64,000 nt of DNA from Eubacteriaceae bacterium (GCA_910574915.1 CAJTCR010000010.1:1-64000); one strand, 5' to 3'; shown: positions 45,260 to 54,119, numbered from the stretch's first letter. The notes: generated by a model not told the origin, from the letters alone. Numbers and translations: made by a program.

Positions 45260-45307
45260 ATGCGAAAACCGCATGAAAAAAGAAGATGGGACAGACTTAT
45301 GTTGTAA
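45260..45307 (+). CDS. Possible 15-codon leader peptide overlapping the PAAR-like start
   Basis: AAGGAGG at 45251-45257 is followed by an ATG at 45260 (spacing only two bases) opening a 15-codon, Arg/Lys-rich frame that stops 19 bases inside the next gene. The PAAR-like ATG at 45286 has only a weak site of its own. This may couple translation of the two, or the strong site may simply serve the downstream gene at long distance. Confidence 0.3.
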   Translation: MRKPHEKRRWDRLML

Positions 45308-45609
45308 ACGGGGCGAAGCTGAAATGTACGATGGGGACGGTAGATGCCCCGCTGCGTACCACGCCGGGCAGGCGTGTAAAGCTGCGCGGCAAAGACAGGG
45401 CAAATATCGGAGACTGTAAGCCGATCATTAATATCGGTCCGTTTGGCGTATGCAAGGTGACGCATATACCGTGCGTGCCTGTGTGCATCCCCTGGCTGAA
45501 CGGCAAGATGAACGTGCTTGTACAGGGGCTTCCGGCGCTGGTAAACAATTCGATGACCATTTGTCCGGTTGGCGGGGGAGTTATTAAAATAAAAAATGAC
45601 GGACAGTAA
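45286..45609 (+). CDS. DUF4280 PAAR-like spike-tip protein (107 aa)
   Basis: The sequence follows the DUF4280 family: GQTYVVNGAKLKCTMG start, NIGDCKPIINIGPFGVC, HIPCVPVCIPW and ending NSMTICPVGGGVIKI. The regularly spaced Cys and the small beta-repeats resemble PAAR tips, which cap VgrG and bind a metal ion. The VgrG-like gene lies 675 bases downstream. As in T6SS, it likely sharpens the spike and carries effectors. Confidence 0.88.
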   Translation: MGQTYVVNGAKLKCTMGTVDAPLRTTPGRRVKLRGKDRANIGDCKPIINIGPFGVCKVTHIPCVPVCIPWLNGKMNVLVQGLPALVNNSMTICPVGGGVIKIKNDGQ

Positions 45610-45647
45610 GAGCTTAAGGGGCTGGCGGAGGTGTAAAGCAGCACAGG

Positions 45648-46247
45648 ATGAAAACTTATGGAGATGAAGGGTGGATCAGCCTTTTACAGGATCGAATGGA
45701 AAGAGCGAGAAACCGCAAGATTCAAAACGGAAGTGTGTTTGTTGGTGATGAAGCACTCGGATTCGCAGAGCGTGAGATTATAAAAGACAGGCTTTGGATG
45801 TGGCTGCCAGAGCAGTTTCAAAAGATGCCAGCGCGGATGGCAAAGCAAAAGTATCCGAATACAGCCTGTATGCAGCAGATCTATACAAATCTGGAAATGA
45901 CAATCGATCTTTGCTTTACGCTGCCAGCAGGCGAAATAGAAAAAGACGATGAGGAAGTATTCGCGTTTCGGGACGATATCGCACAGTATGTGCAGCAGCA
46001 GTATGCGCCGTGCGAAAAGCTTAAGCGGGCGGTTGTAAAGGCGGGAGAGGTGAAAGTGCCGTGGCTGGAATTTGTGGCGCCAGCAGAGGATACGCAGATT
46101 TATAACCTGCTGTATTTTGTAGCCCTGGATGTGAACAAAGATACGGCTGCAGAGCTGCTGCTTGGGGCTTGCAACTGCCCGGCGCAGGATGCGGACGACT
46201 GGAAAAATATTTTTTTGCAGATGCTTGCATCCATGCGTACAGGATAA
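45648..46247 (+). CDS. Unrecognised protein between PAAR-like and VgrG-like genes (199 aa)
   Basis: Not recognised. Mostly helical and acidic, with FVGDEALGFAEREIIKDRLWMWLPEQF near residue 30 and LLYFVALDVNKDTAAELLLG near 150. The position, between tip and spike genes and upstream of the effector, suggests an adaptor or loading chaperone. A weak ribosome site precedes the ATG. Confidence 0.55.
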   Translation: MKTYGDEGWISLLQDRMERARNRKIQNGSVFVGDEALGFAEREIIKDRLWMWLPEQFQKMPARMAKQKYPNTACMQQIYTNLEMTIDLCFTLPAGEIEKDDEEVFAFRDDIAQYVQQQYAPCEKLKRAVVKAGEVKVPWLEFVAPAEDTQIYNLLYFVALDVNKDTAAELLLGACNCPAQDADDWKNIFLQMLASMRTG

Positions 46248-46283
46248 ATACAACTGGAGCAAAGAGAAAGGAAGTGTACCGAT

Positions 46284-47942
46284 ATGGAACTACAGGAAGT
46301 AGGAAAATACAGTGTAGAGCCGTTTGCACTCGAAAGGATTCTGGAGCTGGAAGTAGTGAAAAAGGTAAACGAACACGCAAGGTTTCATGTCCGGGGCGTG
46401 CTAAAGGAAGGTGAGCAGACAGGCATGATTGACCAGTCGTGGGAGAAACAGCCGGTCAAGCTGACACAAGACGGAAAAACGCTGTTTGGCGGTGTGGTGA
46501 CGGATCTGGGTGTAATCTGTGAAAGCGGCGTTTATTATTTGGAAGCAGATGCGGTTTCCTGGACGATCGAGCTGGACCGGGAGGAAATGAAACGGTCGTT
46601 CCAGGAAAGAGGGCGCAGCTACCAGAGCATTGCAAACCAGCTTGCGGCAGAAGCTGGCGGGACGGTTGAGTATACGGCGCCAGACAAGATGGTAAGAAAT
46701 CTGCTGCTGCAATACCGGGAAACGAATTGGGAATTTCTAAAACGGCTTGCGTCCCACAGCAACAGTGTGCTCGTTCCAGACGCTGCTGCGGAACTGCCGT
46801 CTTTTTCCTTTGGGCTTGCAGGCGGCAGCTCCTATGGAGAGCAGACAAGCAAAGCGGACTTTTCGGTACATAAAAAGGTAGCGCGCTACCGGAAGCTGTC
46901 GCAGTGCCAGGAAGTCTCCTATCAGGAGGAGGACGCGGTGGAATATACGGTCTGTACCGATCATGCCGCACTGGAAATTGGAGACCAGGTCAGCATACAG
47001 GGAAATTCCCTGTATGTCAGGGAAGTACGGCTAAGGCTGAAAGGTTCGGTATTTCTTTGTTCGTGTACGGCGACGACAAAGTCCGGCATCAGCGCGGCAA
47101 AAATCTGCCACCCATATATCAGCGGCGTTACGCTGGACGGCAAGGTGCTTAAGGCGCAGGACGATACAGTAAAAGTGCATCTGTCGATCGATTTGTCACA
47201 GGAAGAAGGCAAGGCATATCCGTTTCCTTATGCAACCGGATATTCTGCCGAAGGGCATACCGGATGGTATGTAATGCCGGAAATCGGAGATACCGTACAG
47301 GTGGTATTCCCAACCGAGGATGAAAACGACGCATATGCGGTACAGTCGGCACGCCAGGAGGATACCGAAAAAACCGCGGACCCAAAAGTAAAATATTTGC
47401 GGACGCCGGACGGGAAAGAGATCAAGCTGGACGGGGAAGAGATATTAATTACGGCAAAAGACGGGGTTACCTATGTAAGAATCAATGAAAAAACAGGTGT
47501 AGATATTTATACGGATCAGGAAGTAAAGGTAATCAGCGACGGGAACCTGATCGTGGACAGCGGAGACGACATTGCGATGACTTGTAAAAATAACTTCAGC
47601 ATCCAGGCGGGGAAAAATATATTCGTTACCGCGCAGGATGTTATTTCGTTGACGAACACGGGGAATAACCTGACGATGGTGCCAATGGCAGGCACCAGCC
47701 TGGCAGCGAAAAAAGCGATTCTCGTATCGAGCGGAGACAACATTGACATGGCAAGCAAAGGCAAATTTATTGCAAGCTCCCGCAATGCCATGAAGCTGTC
47801 AGCAGCAAAGGATCTGTCCGCGCAGGCGGGAAAGAAGCTGGCGCTGGCAGCGTCTAGTGCACTGGAACAATCCTGCCGGGGAAGCTCTATAAAGATGAAC
47901 GGAACGATTAATATGAAAGCTTCGCTGATTAAAGAAAACTAA
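46284..47942 (+). CDS. VgrG-like spike protein (552 aa)
   Basis: The first ~260 residues form the gp27-like base (LTQDGKTLFGGVVTDLG, SIANQLAAEAGGTVEYT, RETNWEFLKRLASHSNS). An OB-fold gp5-like domain follows (KAQDDTVKVHLSI, PYATGYSAEGHTGWYVMPEIGDTVQVVFP, DENDAYAVQS). The C-terminal ~180 residues are a triplex beta-helix of short repeats (KVISDGNLIVDSGDDIAM, NNFSIQAGKNIFVTAQD and so on). This is the trimeric needle of T6SS and contractile phages, and is shorter than typical Proteobacterial VgrG. It immediately precedes the toxin gene. Confidence 0.92.
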   Translation: MELQEVGKYSVEPFALERILELEVVKKVNEHARFHVRGVLKEGEQTGMIDQSWEKQPVKLTQDGKTLFGGVVTDLGVICESGVYYLEADAVSWTIELDREEMKRSFQERGRSYQSIANQLAAEAGGTVEYTAPDKMVRNLLLQYRETNWEFLKRLASHSNSVLVPDAAAELPSFSFGLAGGSSYGEQTSKADFSVHKKVARYRKLSQCQEVSYQEEDAVEYTVCTDHAALEIGDQVSIQGNSLYVREVRLRLKGSVFLCSCTATTKSGISAAKICHPYISGVTLDGKVLKAQDDTVKVHLSIDLSQEEGKAYPFPYATGYSAEGHTGWYVMPEIGDTVQVVFPTEDENDAYAVQSARQEDTEKTADPKVKYLRTPDGKEIKLDGEEILITAKDGVTYVRINEKTGVDIYTDQEVKVISDGNLIVDSGDDIAMTCKNNFSIQAGKNIFVTAQDVISLTNTGNNLTMVPMAGTSLAAKKAILVSSGDNIDMASKGKFIASSRNAMKLSAAKDLSAQAGKKLALAASSALEQSCRGSSIKMNGTINMKASLIKEN

Positions 47943-47956
47943 AGAAAGGCGAAGAG

Positions 47957-48871
47957 ATGGAAAAAGCGAAAAAACAGGTAAGGGAAGCGGTAAATGCGTC
48001 TATTCCAGCCATAGTCCCGTCTGTGGTTATCCCCGGCAAGGCAAAAGTCGGGGGAAGCGGCGCAGGCAGCGTTTCTTCGGCGCAGAGCCAGCAAAACGCA
48101 GGCAAGGAAAACAAATTAAACGGAAAGTGCTTTACCGCAGATACACTGATATGCACCGGACAAGGATACAGCCCTATTTCAGAACTTAAAAAAGGAGACG
48201 CGATCTATTCCAGAGATGAAAGGACAGGCGAAACCGGGCTGCGGAAGGTGGAAGATGTTTTTTGTACGCAGGCGCATACGATCCGCCAGATCTGGCTGGA
48301 CGGCATTCAGAAAATCAGGGCGACGGCGTACCATCCGTTTTATATCAAAGAAAAAGGCTGGGTCAATGCGATCAATTTGCAGGAAGGCGACCTGGCGGAG
48401 ACGTTAGACGGCACGGCGCGGATTACAAAGATCGTAAAGGTAAGGTATGAAGTTCCCGTGCCTGTGTACAATTTCTGCGTGGAAGGCTGGGAATCGTACT
48501 TTGTTTCCAAGTGCCGGGTGTATGTGCATAATAGAAAAGGAACGTGTAAGGGGAGTGCTCCACAACAGAACCGCCAGCATATGGTCGGGGAAAATGGCAC
48601 AAAGGTAGAGAGCAAAAAAATGTGGTCGAATAAGAACAATGGGAAAGAAAGGATTGAGGTTGAAAATCCAAATCCCGGACAAAGACCAGGCAACGTTCAT
48701 TATCATGAACCGGATAATACAAAGCATTATTATGATGTAGAGCGCAAGATTTTCAAAACGGAGGATGGTACAGTGTCGCCAAGCTCTATACAAAAATTAC
48801 TAAAAAGAAACGAGATCAAAGACGGCATTAACAAAGGATTAAAATATTTGGGGGAACCTCATGCGTTATAA
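47957..48871 (+). CDS. HINT-domain polymorphic toxin effector (304 aa)
   Basis: A short N-terminal segment (1-57, Gly/Ser/Gln-rich tail) leads into a HINT self-cleavage domain: CFTADTLICT starts at Cys 58, the block-B-like TAYHPFYI has His 125, and the domain ends at YVHN (Asn 192). The C-terminal ~100 residues are the toxin, with ENPNPGQRPGNVHYHEPD, HYYDVERK and a closing KGLKYLGE. This resembles predicted RNase toxins of polymorphic systems (possibly BECR fold); I do not assign a family number. The HINT domain would cleave at Asn 192 and release the toxin. It lies 14 bases after the VgrG-like gene and overlaps its immunity gene. Confidence 0.88.
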   Translation: MEKAKKQVREAVNASIPAIVPSVVIPGKAKVGGSGAGSVSSAQSQQNAGKENKLNGKCFTADTLICTGQGYSPISELKKGDAIYSRDERTGETGLRKVEDVFCTQAHTIRQIWLDGIQKIRATAYHPFYIKEKGWVNAINLQEGDLAETLDGTARITKIVKVRYEVPVPVYNFCVEGWESYFVSKCRVYVHNRKGTCKGSAPQQNRQHMVGENGTKVESKKMWSNKNNGKERIEVENPNPGQRPGNVHYHEPDNTKHYYDVERKIFKTEDGTVSPSSIQKLLKRNEIKDGINKGLKYLGEPHAL

Positions 48872-49319
48872 TATCAATGAAAAAATGGAGAAAGTAATAA
48901 ACGATGAAGAACAAGAATGCAGCGAACAAACAACGGAACTATTGAAAAATATTGTGGCGGAAACAAAGCTGGTTAGAAACTGCATGGTATATGATAAAGC
49001 AGGAAATCTAAAAGAGGAGAACATTGATTTTGATGGCATTTTGGAAATTGTTGGTGACTGGACGGGCTATGAGGCAGGATGCAACGAGCTGCGCCTGCCG
49101 CTGCAAAGTATCCAGCCAGAGCAGTATCTGGCGTTTGCAGAAGGCTTGGGACGTTTGCTGTCTGATACTTACGGAGGCAGGGAATGTGCGGTTTATCTCT
49201 TGCTTGTGGAGGATGAAATAGAGCTGCGCTTTCATACCATTCGTGAGAATGAGCCATTGTGGCTGGATGAAAACCTGGATGCATATGACTGCCCGATCTT
49301 ATGCTGGATACAGGAGTAA
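48861..49319 (+). CDS. Probable immunity protein for the HINT toxin (152 aa)
   Basis: A soluble acidic protein (many Glu/Asp) whose ATG overlaps the toxin gene end by 11 bases, a typical toxin-immunity arrangement. The sequence has DFDGILEIVGDWTGYEAG near residue 57 and ends LDAYDCPILCWIQE. No family name is assigned. It is the last gene of the operon and is followed by a terminator. Confidence 0.75.
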   Translation: MRYNINEKMEKVINDEEQECSEQTTELLKNIVAETKLVRNCMVYDKAGNLKEENIDFDGILEIVGDWTGYEAGCNELRLPLQSIQPEQYLAFAEGLGRLLSDTYGGRECAVYLLLVEDEIELRFHTIRENEPLWLDENLDAYDCPILCWIQE

Positions 49320-49361
49320 TAGGGACAGAACAGATCCATAGCGGCGATAAAATAAAAAAAC

Positions 49362-49397
49362 GGCTGCCAGAGCACGGTTTCTGACAGCCTTGTTTGT
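49362..49397 (+). terminator. Terminator of the injection-system operon
   Basis: GGCTGCCAG (49362-49370) pairs with CTGACAGCC (49381-49389) with one mismatch, followed by TTGTTTGT. Confidence 0.75.
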
Positions 49398-49504
49398 ATG
49401 GAATCACGGATTCTATACAAATCCTCGGATCTTTACTGGATTTTTGTATGCAAATGGTATATAATATCTGGAGTGTTTACAATATTGAGGAGAGGATGCG
49501 TATT

Positions 49505-51262
49505 ATGACTAAGAAAAAATCAACTAAGTTTTTGATTCCATTGATTTTACTGTTGACGGTTGTGCCGCAGATCGTGTACATTTATGAATATGACTCGAAC
49601 TTGACACAGTTTGACTGGAGTGCGTCATATGATATAAAATGGGATTTTTTTATGTATTACAAATCGGTTGCGGTTATAACGATTGCAGCAGTTATGTGCC
49701 TGCTGCTGGCATACCGCTATAAGGCAAGGCAGAAAGAGTTTAAGCTGTGCTATGAGTTTATTCCGGTTGTTGTATATGCGGCGTTTACATTTTTGTCATC
49801 GATTTTTTCGCAGTACAGGTATTTCAGCTTTCACGGCGCGTCAGAAGTGTTTGAGTCGCTGTGGGTGCTGTTAAGCTATTGCGTGATTGCTTTTTATGCG
49901 TATCAGTTTATCGATACGTTTGAAGAACTCGATTATGTGATGAAATGGCTGACCGTCGGGCTTGCGGTGATGCTTGTGATCGGGCTTGCGCAGGCTTTGG
50001 GACACGATTTTTATACATCGAAGATCGGCCAGAAAATTATTACCGGAGGAATCGGAGACGTTGACCTGACGTTTGAAAAAGGCAGGGTATTTTTAAGTGT
50101 GTACAATCCAAACTATGTAGCATCTTATTTTGCGTTAATGATTCCGGTGGAAATTGCGCTGTTTATCCAGAATAAAAAGTGGCAGTACCGGGTGATCTAT
50201 GCGGTGATGTTTGTTGCTTCTTTAGTCTGCCTGCTGGCATCCGGCAACCGAAGCGGAATTGTAGCGTTTGCAGTGACGATTGTGCTTGTGATCCTGCTGT
50301 TTGCAAAAAAGATTTTAAAGGCATGGAAGCTTGTCGTACCGGGCATCGCGGTGGCAGCGGCGGTCTTTGCGGTGTTTTTATCAAAGAATGATTTTATTAT
50401 TGAAAAATTTGTAAGGCTGTTCAGTGCCGAAGATATGCCGGAAGATCCGATTTCAAAAATTGTAACGGAGGAGGATGTCGCGATTACTTACTACGGGGAA
50501 GTGTTTCATGTCAGCTACCGGTTTACCGAGGAAGGCTATGTCAATGTAGAGATCTATGACGATGCGGGTGAGGCGATTAACAGTACGCTGGATGAGGCGA
50601 CGTATACGTACACGATACAGGACGAGCGGTTTCCGGGATTTACCGTCCAGGCAGTCAATCTGAATGAGGAAGTTGCGGTGGGCGTCAACGCGGACAATAA
50701 GCTTTGGTATTTTAAACGGGGAGAAGACGACACGTTTTATTATTACAATGTGTTCGGACGCTGGGATAAGATCAATAACGCACCACGGGTAGCGACACAG
50801 TTTTTGGAGAAAAAGTTCGAGGAGCGCGGCACGATCTGGTCAAAGACGATACCGATGCTGAAACACTGCATTTTATTCGGTACAGGCGCGGATACGTATA
50901 CGGTAACTTATCCGCAGGATGATTATGTGAACAAGGTATACGACAATTCTACGGCTGCGCTGGATGTAAAACCGCACTGCTTTTATTTGCAGGTGGCGAC
51001 GCAGAGCGGAATACCAGCGATGATCGCGGTGATTGTCTTTTATGTCTGGTATTTTGTAAAAAGCGTACGGCTGTATAAAAAAGCGTCTTATGAAGATGGG
51101 ACAGAGGTAATCGGCGCCGGGCTTTTATGCGCTACGTTTACGTATATGGTGATTTCATTTTTAAATGATTCCACGGTGGCAGTTGCGCCGATTTTCTGGA
51201 TTATGATGGGGCTTGGAATTTCGGTCAATGAGATGGTAAAAAGAAAACAGGAGCAGCAGTAA
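49505..51262 (+). CDS. O-antigen ligase/polymerase-like membrane protein (585 aa)
   Basis: About ten to eleven hydrophobic helices. A WaaL/Wzy-like core region has NPNYVASYFALMIPVEIAL near residue 200 and LLASGNRSGIVAF near 240, followed by a ~150-residue soluble loop and a final GTGADTYTVTYPQDDY segment. These proteins transfer or polymerise surface polysaccharide units. I chose ATG 49505, nine bases after GAGGAGAGG; ATG 49496 is too close. A TATAAT element lies at 49460. It seems to be a separate transcription unit from the injection operon. Confidence 0.8.
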   Translation: MTKKKSTKFLIPLILLLTVVPQIVYIYEYDSNLTQFDWSASYDIKWDFFMYYKSVAVITIAAVMCLLLAYRYKARQKEFKLCYEFIPVVVYAAFTFLSSIFSQYRYFSFHGASEVFESLWVLLSYCVIAFYAYQFIDTFEELDYVMKWLTVGLAVMLVIGLAQALGHDFYTSKIGQKIITGGIGDVDLTFEKGRVFLSVYNPNYVASYFALMIPVEIALFIQNKKWQYRVIYAVMFVASLVCLLASGNRSGIVAFAVTIVLVILLFAKKILKAWKLVVPGIAVAAAVFAVFLSKNDFIIEKFVRLFSAEDMPEDPISKIVTEEDVAITYYGEVFHVSYRFTEEGYVNVEIYDDAGEAINSTLDEATYTYTIQDERFPGFTVQAVNLNEEVAVGVNADNKLWYFKRGEDDTFYYYNVFGRWDKINNAPRVATQFLEKKFEERGTIWSKTIPMLKHCILFGTGADTYTVTYPQDDYVNKVYDNSTAALDVKPHCFYLQVATQSGIPAMIAVIVFYVWYFVKSVRLYKKASYEDGTEVIGAGLLCATFTYMVISFLNDSTVAVAPIFWIMMGLGISVNEMVKRKQEQQ

Positions 51263-51280
51263 AAGCAAAAGAGGAAACAA

Positions 51281-51937
51281 ATGGAAAAACGTATGGATAC
51301 AGCAAAAAAAGGAACATTTATCGCATTGGAAGGAATTGACGGAAGCGGAAAAAGTACGCAGGTGCGGCTGCTTGCCGACAGGCTGCGAAAGATGCAGATT
51401 CCTTTTTATACAACGATGGAGCCGACCGATTCTCCGATCGGCTCTATGATCCGCCAGGTGCTGACAGGGCGGATGCAGGCAGATCCAAAAGTGATTGCCG
51501 CTTTGTTTGTGGCAGACCGGCTGGATCACCTGCTGAACGAAGTCAATGGCATTGCGGCAAAAGTTGAACAGGGGATCTGTGTCATTATGGACAGGTATTA
51601 TTTTTCCTCTTATGCCTATCAGAGCGTGGATGTGCCATTGGACTGGCTGATACAGGCGAATGCGCTGAGTACCGGCATCCTGCGCCCGGCGGTGCATATT
51701 TTTATCGACATTGACCCTGACGTGGCAATGGAGCGGATTGTAAAAAACCGCTTTGCAAAGGAGCTGTTTGAAGAACGGGACAGGCTGGCGCAGGTGCAAA
51801 AAAACTATCAGGAAGCATTTGAAAGGCTGAAAAGTACAGAGCAGGTCACAGTGATCGACGGAAACCGCAGCCAGGAAGCGGTGGCGCAGGATGTGTGGAA
51901 CGCGGCAGCCAGATACCTGTTACCGTCTGGAGCATAA
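51281..51937 (+). CDS. tmk: Thymidylate kinase (218 aa)
   Basis: The P-loop is FIALEGIDGSGKST (residues ~13-26), the DRY/H-like motif is MDRYYFSSYAYQ near 107 and the lid Arg-rich region is near 150-165. Phosphorylates dTMP to dTDP for DNA synthesis. It begins 18 bases after the WaaL-like gene; ATG 51293 is a possible shorter start. Confidence 0.93.
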   Translation: MEKRMDTAKKGTFIALEGIDGSGKSTQVRLLADRLRKMQIPFYTTMEPTDSPIGSMIRQVLTGRMQADPKVIAALFVADRLDHLLNEVNGIAAKVEQGICVIMDRYYFSSYAYQSVDVPLDWLIQANALSTGILRPAVHIFIDIDPDVAMERIVKNRFAKELFEERDRLAQVQKNYQEAFERLKSTEQVTVIDGNRSQEAVAQDVWNAAARYLLPSGA

Positions 51938-51950
51938 AAGGAGTAATGCA

Positions 51951-52406
51951 ATGAAGTATATGACGACAAATGAATGGGAGCATTTTGGGTTTTCGCAGGC
52001 ATATCTTTGCGAGCTTGCACAGATCGGAGACTGTTTTCAACTGACGCTTGACAATGTAAAGATCGCTCCTGAAAATTCGAAAAACCGGGATATCCGCGAA
52101 ATGCGCACGAACGGGCTTAGCTTTCGTATTCAGGGCGCAGAGCTATTGTCTCTGACAGAAGAAGGATACAAGGTGTATAATGCGAACGGCAGCCTGATAA
52201 ACGAGTATGAGGACAGGGAAATTACGCAGGAATGCTGGAACGACAAGCTAAAGTCATTTACCGATGGGGAATGCTGCCTGTATGCGCTGGAAAAAACAGA
52301 AGATATCTATACATTTATGATTGATGCAAGCGATGAACATACTTATATCCTGCGCATCAAAGGAATCCGGGATATACAGGAGTGGGATCGTTTTTTGCAG
52401 CTATAG
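51951..52406 (+). CDS. Conserved hypothetical protein (151 aa)
   Basis: Not recognised. An acidic soluble protein rich in strands (DNVKIAPENSKNRDIREM, YKVYNANGSLINEYED, YTFMIDASDEHTYILRIKG). AAAAGGAG precedes ATG 51951. Sits between tmk and nudC with tight spacing. Confidence 0.6.
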   Translation: MKYMTTNEWEHFGFSQAYLCELAQIGDCFQLTLDNVKIAPENSKNRDIREMRTNGLSFRIQGAELLSLTEEGYKVYNANGSLINEYEDREITQECWNDKLKSFTDGECCLYALEKTEDIYTFMIDASDEHTYILRIKGIRDIQEWDRFLQL

Positions 52407-52440
52407 AAAATACGACATAGCTTTATTTGAGGAAAAACAT

Positions 52441-53310
52441 ATGGTTCAGGATATTGCAGCAAAAAAATTATATAACGAATATACAAATAAACGCCCGGCG
52501 CAGACGGATTATATGGTCGTCTTTCAACAAAAGAAAATACTGGCAAGGAAGCTGCACGGCAGGATCTGCCTGCCGCGGCTGTCAGATCTGCTTGCAGACG
52601 GCATGTCTTTGAACGAAAACGCCGACAGCCAGTATTTGTTTCGCATCAACGAAGAACAGTATTTTTTATATCCAGATTTGTTAAATCCAGACGTGATGTC
52701 GGATGTGCAGTGGATCAGCCTTGCCCAGATCCGAAGCCAGGCGGAGCATGAGATCTGCTTTGCGGCCTATACCGCGTACCATTTGTATCAATGGTATCAA
52801 AGCAACCGGTTCTGCGGCTGCTGCGGCTCCCGTACGGTGCCTGGCCAGCAGGAGCGGATGCTCTACTGTACGCAGTGCGGGAACCAGATCTATCCGAGGA
52901 TCTCGCCTGCTGTGATCGTAGCGGTTACAAACGGGGATCAGATCCTGCTGACCAGATATGCGAACCGGGAATACCAGCGCTATGCGCTTGTCGCAGGATT
53001 TACAGAGATCGGTGAGACGGCAGAAGAGACCGTACGCAGGGAAGTGATGGAAGAGACAGGCGTTTCGGTAAAAAATATCCGCTACTATAAGTCCCAGCCC
53101 TGGGGCGTTGACGGCAATCTGCTGTTAGGATATTTTGCAGAGCTAGACGGCAGCGCCGAGATCCGCATGGACGAGCAGGAGCTTTCGGCTGCGCAGTGGG
53201 CAGGTTGGGAAGACCTTAAGGATATGGACGATTCGTTCAGCCTGACGGGAGAGATGATGCGGGTGTTTTATGAGCAGCAAAGAAATCATTTTATAAAATC
53301 GGAGGTATAA
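52441..53310 (+). CDS. nudC: NADH pyrophosphatase, NudC-type (289 aa)
   Basis: A four-Cys zinc ribbon (FCGCCGSR..LYCTQCGNQIYPR near residue 125) is followed by a Nudix box (GFTEIGETAEETVRREVMEETG near 185) and the NudC signature SQPWGVDGNLLLGY. The enzyme cleaves NAD(H) and can remove NAD caps from RNA. ATG 52441 follows GAGG; the upstream open frame overlaps the preceding gene. Confidence 0.92.
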   Translation: MVQDIAAKKLYNEYTNKRPAQTDYMVVFQQKKILARKLHGRICLPRLSDLLADGMSLNENADSQYLFRINEEQYFLYPDLLNPDVMSDVQWISLAQIRSQAEHEICFAAYTAYHLYQWYQSNRFCGCCGSRTVPGQQERMLYCTQCGNQIYPRISPAVIVAVTNGDQILLTRYANREYQRYALVAGFTEIGETAEETVRREVMEETGVSVKNIRYYKSQPWGVDGNLLLGYFAELDGSAEIRMDEQELSAAQWAGWEDLKDMDDSFSLTGEMMRVFYEQQRNHFIKSEV

Positions 53311-53312
53311 AA

Positions 53313-53555
53313 ATGGTAAATCCGGCTATGATTTTTAAGATCAAAAGTATGTGGGATGAGTTTACGAATCAGCATCCGAAGCTTCCGCGCTTTTTTCAGG
53401 CGGTTGCGAGCCAGCCTTTAGAAGAAGGCACAGTTATCGAGATGACCATCAGCCGTCCGGGCGGCGATACGCTGACGTCCAATGTCAAGCTGACAGCTTC
53501 GGATCTGGCTCTGCTTGACCAGCTCAAGGAGATGGGAACAGGCGGTATGCAGTAA
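53313..53555 (+). CDS. Small conserved hypothetical protein (80 aa)
   Basis: Not recognised. A short soluble protein with MWDEFTNQHPKLPRFFQAV and EMTISRPGGDTLTSNVKLTASD. It starts two bases after nudC with AAATCGGAGG upstream. Confidence 0.6.
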   Translation: MVNPAMIFKIKSMWDEFTNQHPKLPRFFQAVASQPLEEGTVIEMTISRPGGDTLTSNVKLTASDLALLDQLKEMGTGGMQ

Positions 53556-53690
53556 GAACGTAAGGCAGTTGCAGGAAAATGCAGATGATAAGGAAACTGT
53601 TCCAAGTATCCGACATACTGTATAGATAGAGAATGGCTGCGGTCTGGGAAAAGCAGGCCGCGGCAAAGAATGCAGGCGGTAGGAATGATT

Positions 53691-54080
53691 ATGGAAAAGA
53701 CAGCACAATTTAATGTGGAATCAGTAGACAGTCTGATCGAACGCTTTCGTGCCAATGGATTGGAAACGATTAACCTGGGGCTGTTATGCTTTAGGTTTGC
53801 ACCGGCGTTAAAAGAAATGAACCTGATTTCCGTACTGACAAAAATTTCTAAAATGCTCCAGACAAAAAAGGTAGCGCAGGTTGAGGACAGCCATATTACA
53901 AGCTGGTATTTTAATTTTTATGCAGGTTTTATCCAATACCTGGTAAATCGAAATATCAAGTTTGAATTATATTACTCTAAAAAAGGAAAAAACTGGAAAG
54001 AACGGCTGGATCTGGCACTTTTGTGCAGACAGCTTGGCAATTACCGCAAGGCGTATGAAAAAAAATTAAAATCGGCTTAA
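53691..54080 (+). CDS. Conserved hypothetical helical protein (129 aa)
   Basis: Not recognised. Helical, basic C-terminus (KAYEKKLKSA), with FRFAPALKEMNLISVLTKIS near residue 42 and SWYFNFYAGFIQYLV near 80. ATG 53691 follows TAGGA. A separate hairpin lies just upstream (53635-53663). Confidence 0.5.
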   Translation: MEKTAQFNVESVDSLIERFRANGLETINLGLLCFRFAPALKEMNLISVLTKISKMLQTKKVAQVEDSHITSWYFNFYAGFIQYLVNRNIKFELYYSKKGKNWKERLDLALLCRQLGNYRKAYEKKLKSA

Positions 54081-54119
54081 ACGCCGTTTTGGTTTCCCTG
54101 ATATTTCCAGAATAAAAAA

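Noticed and set aside
46284-47942. Injection cluster as an ordinary prophage
   Set aside because: No integrase, terminase, portal, capsid, holin or lysin genes are present, while FHA, PP2C, SrfB and HINT-toxin genes are.
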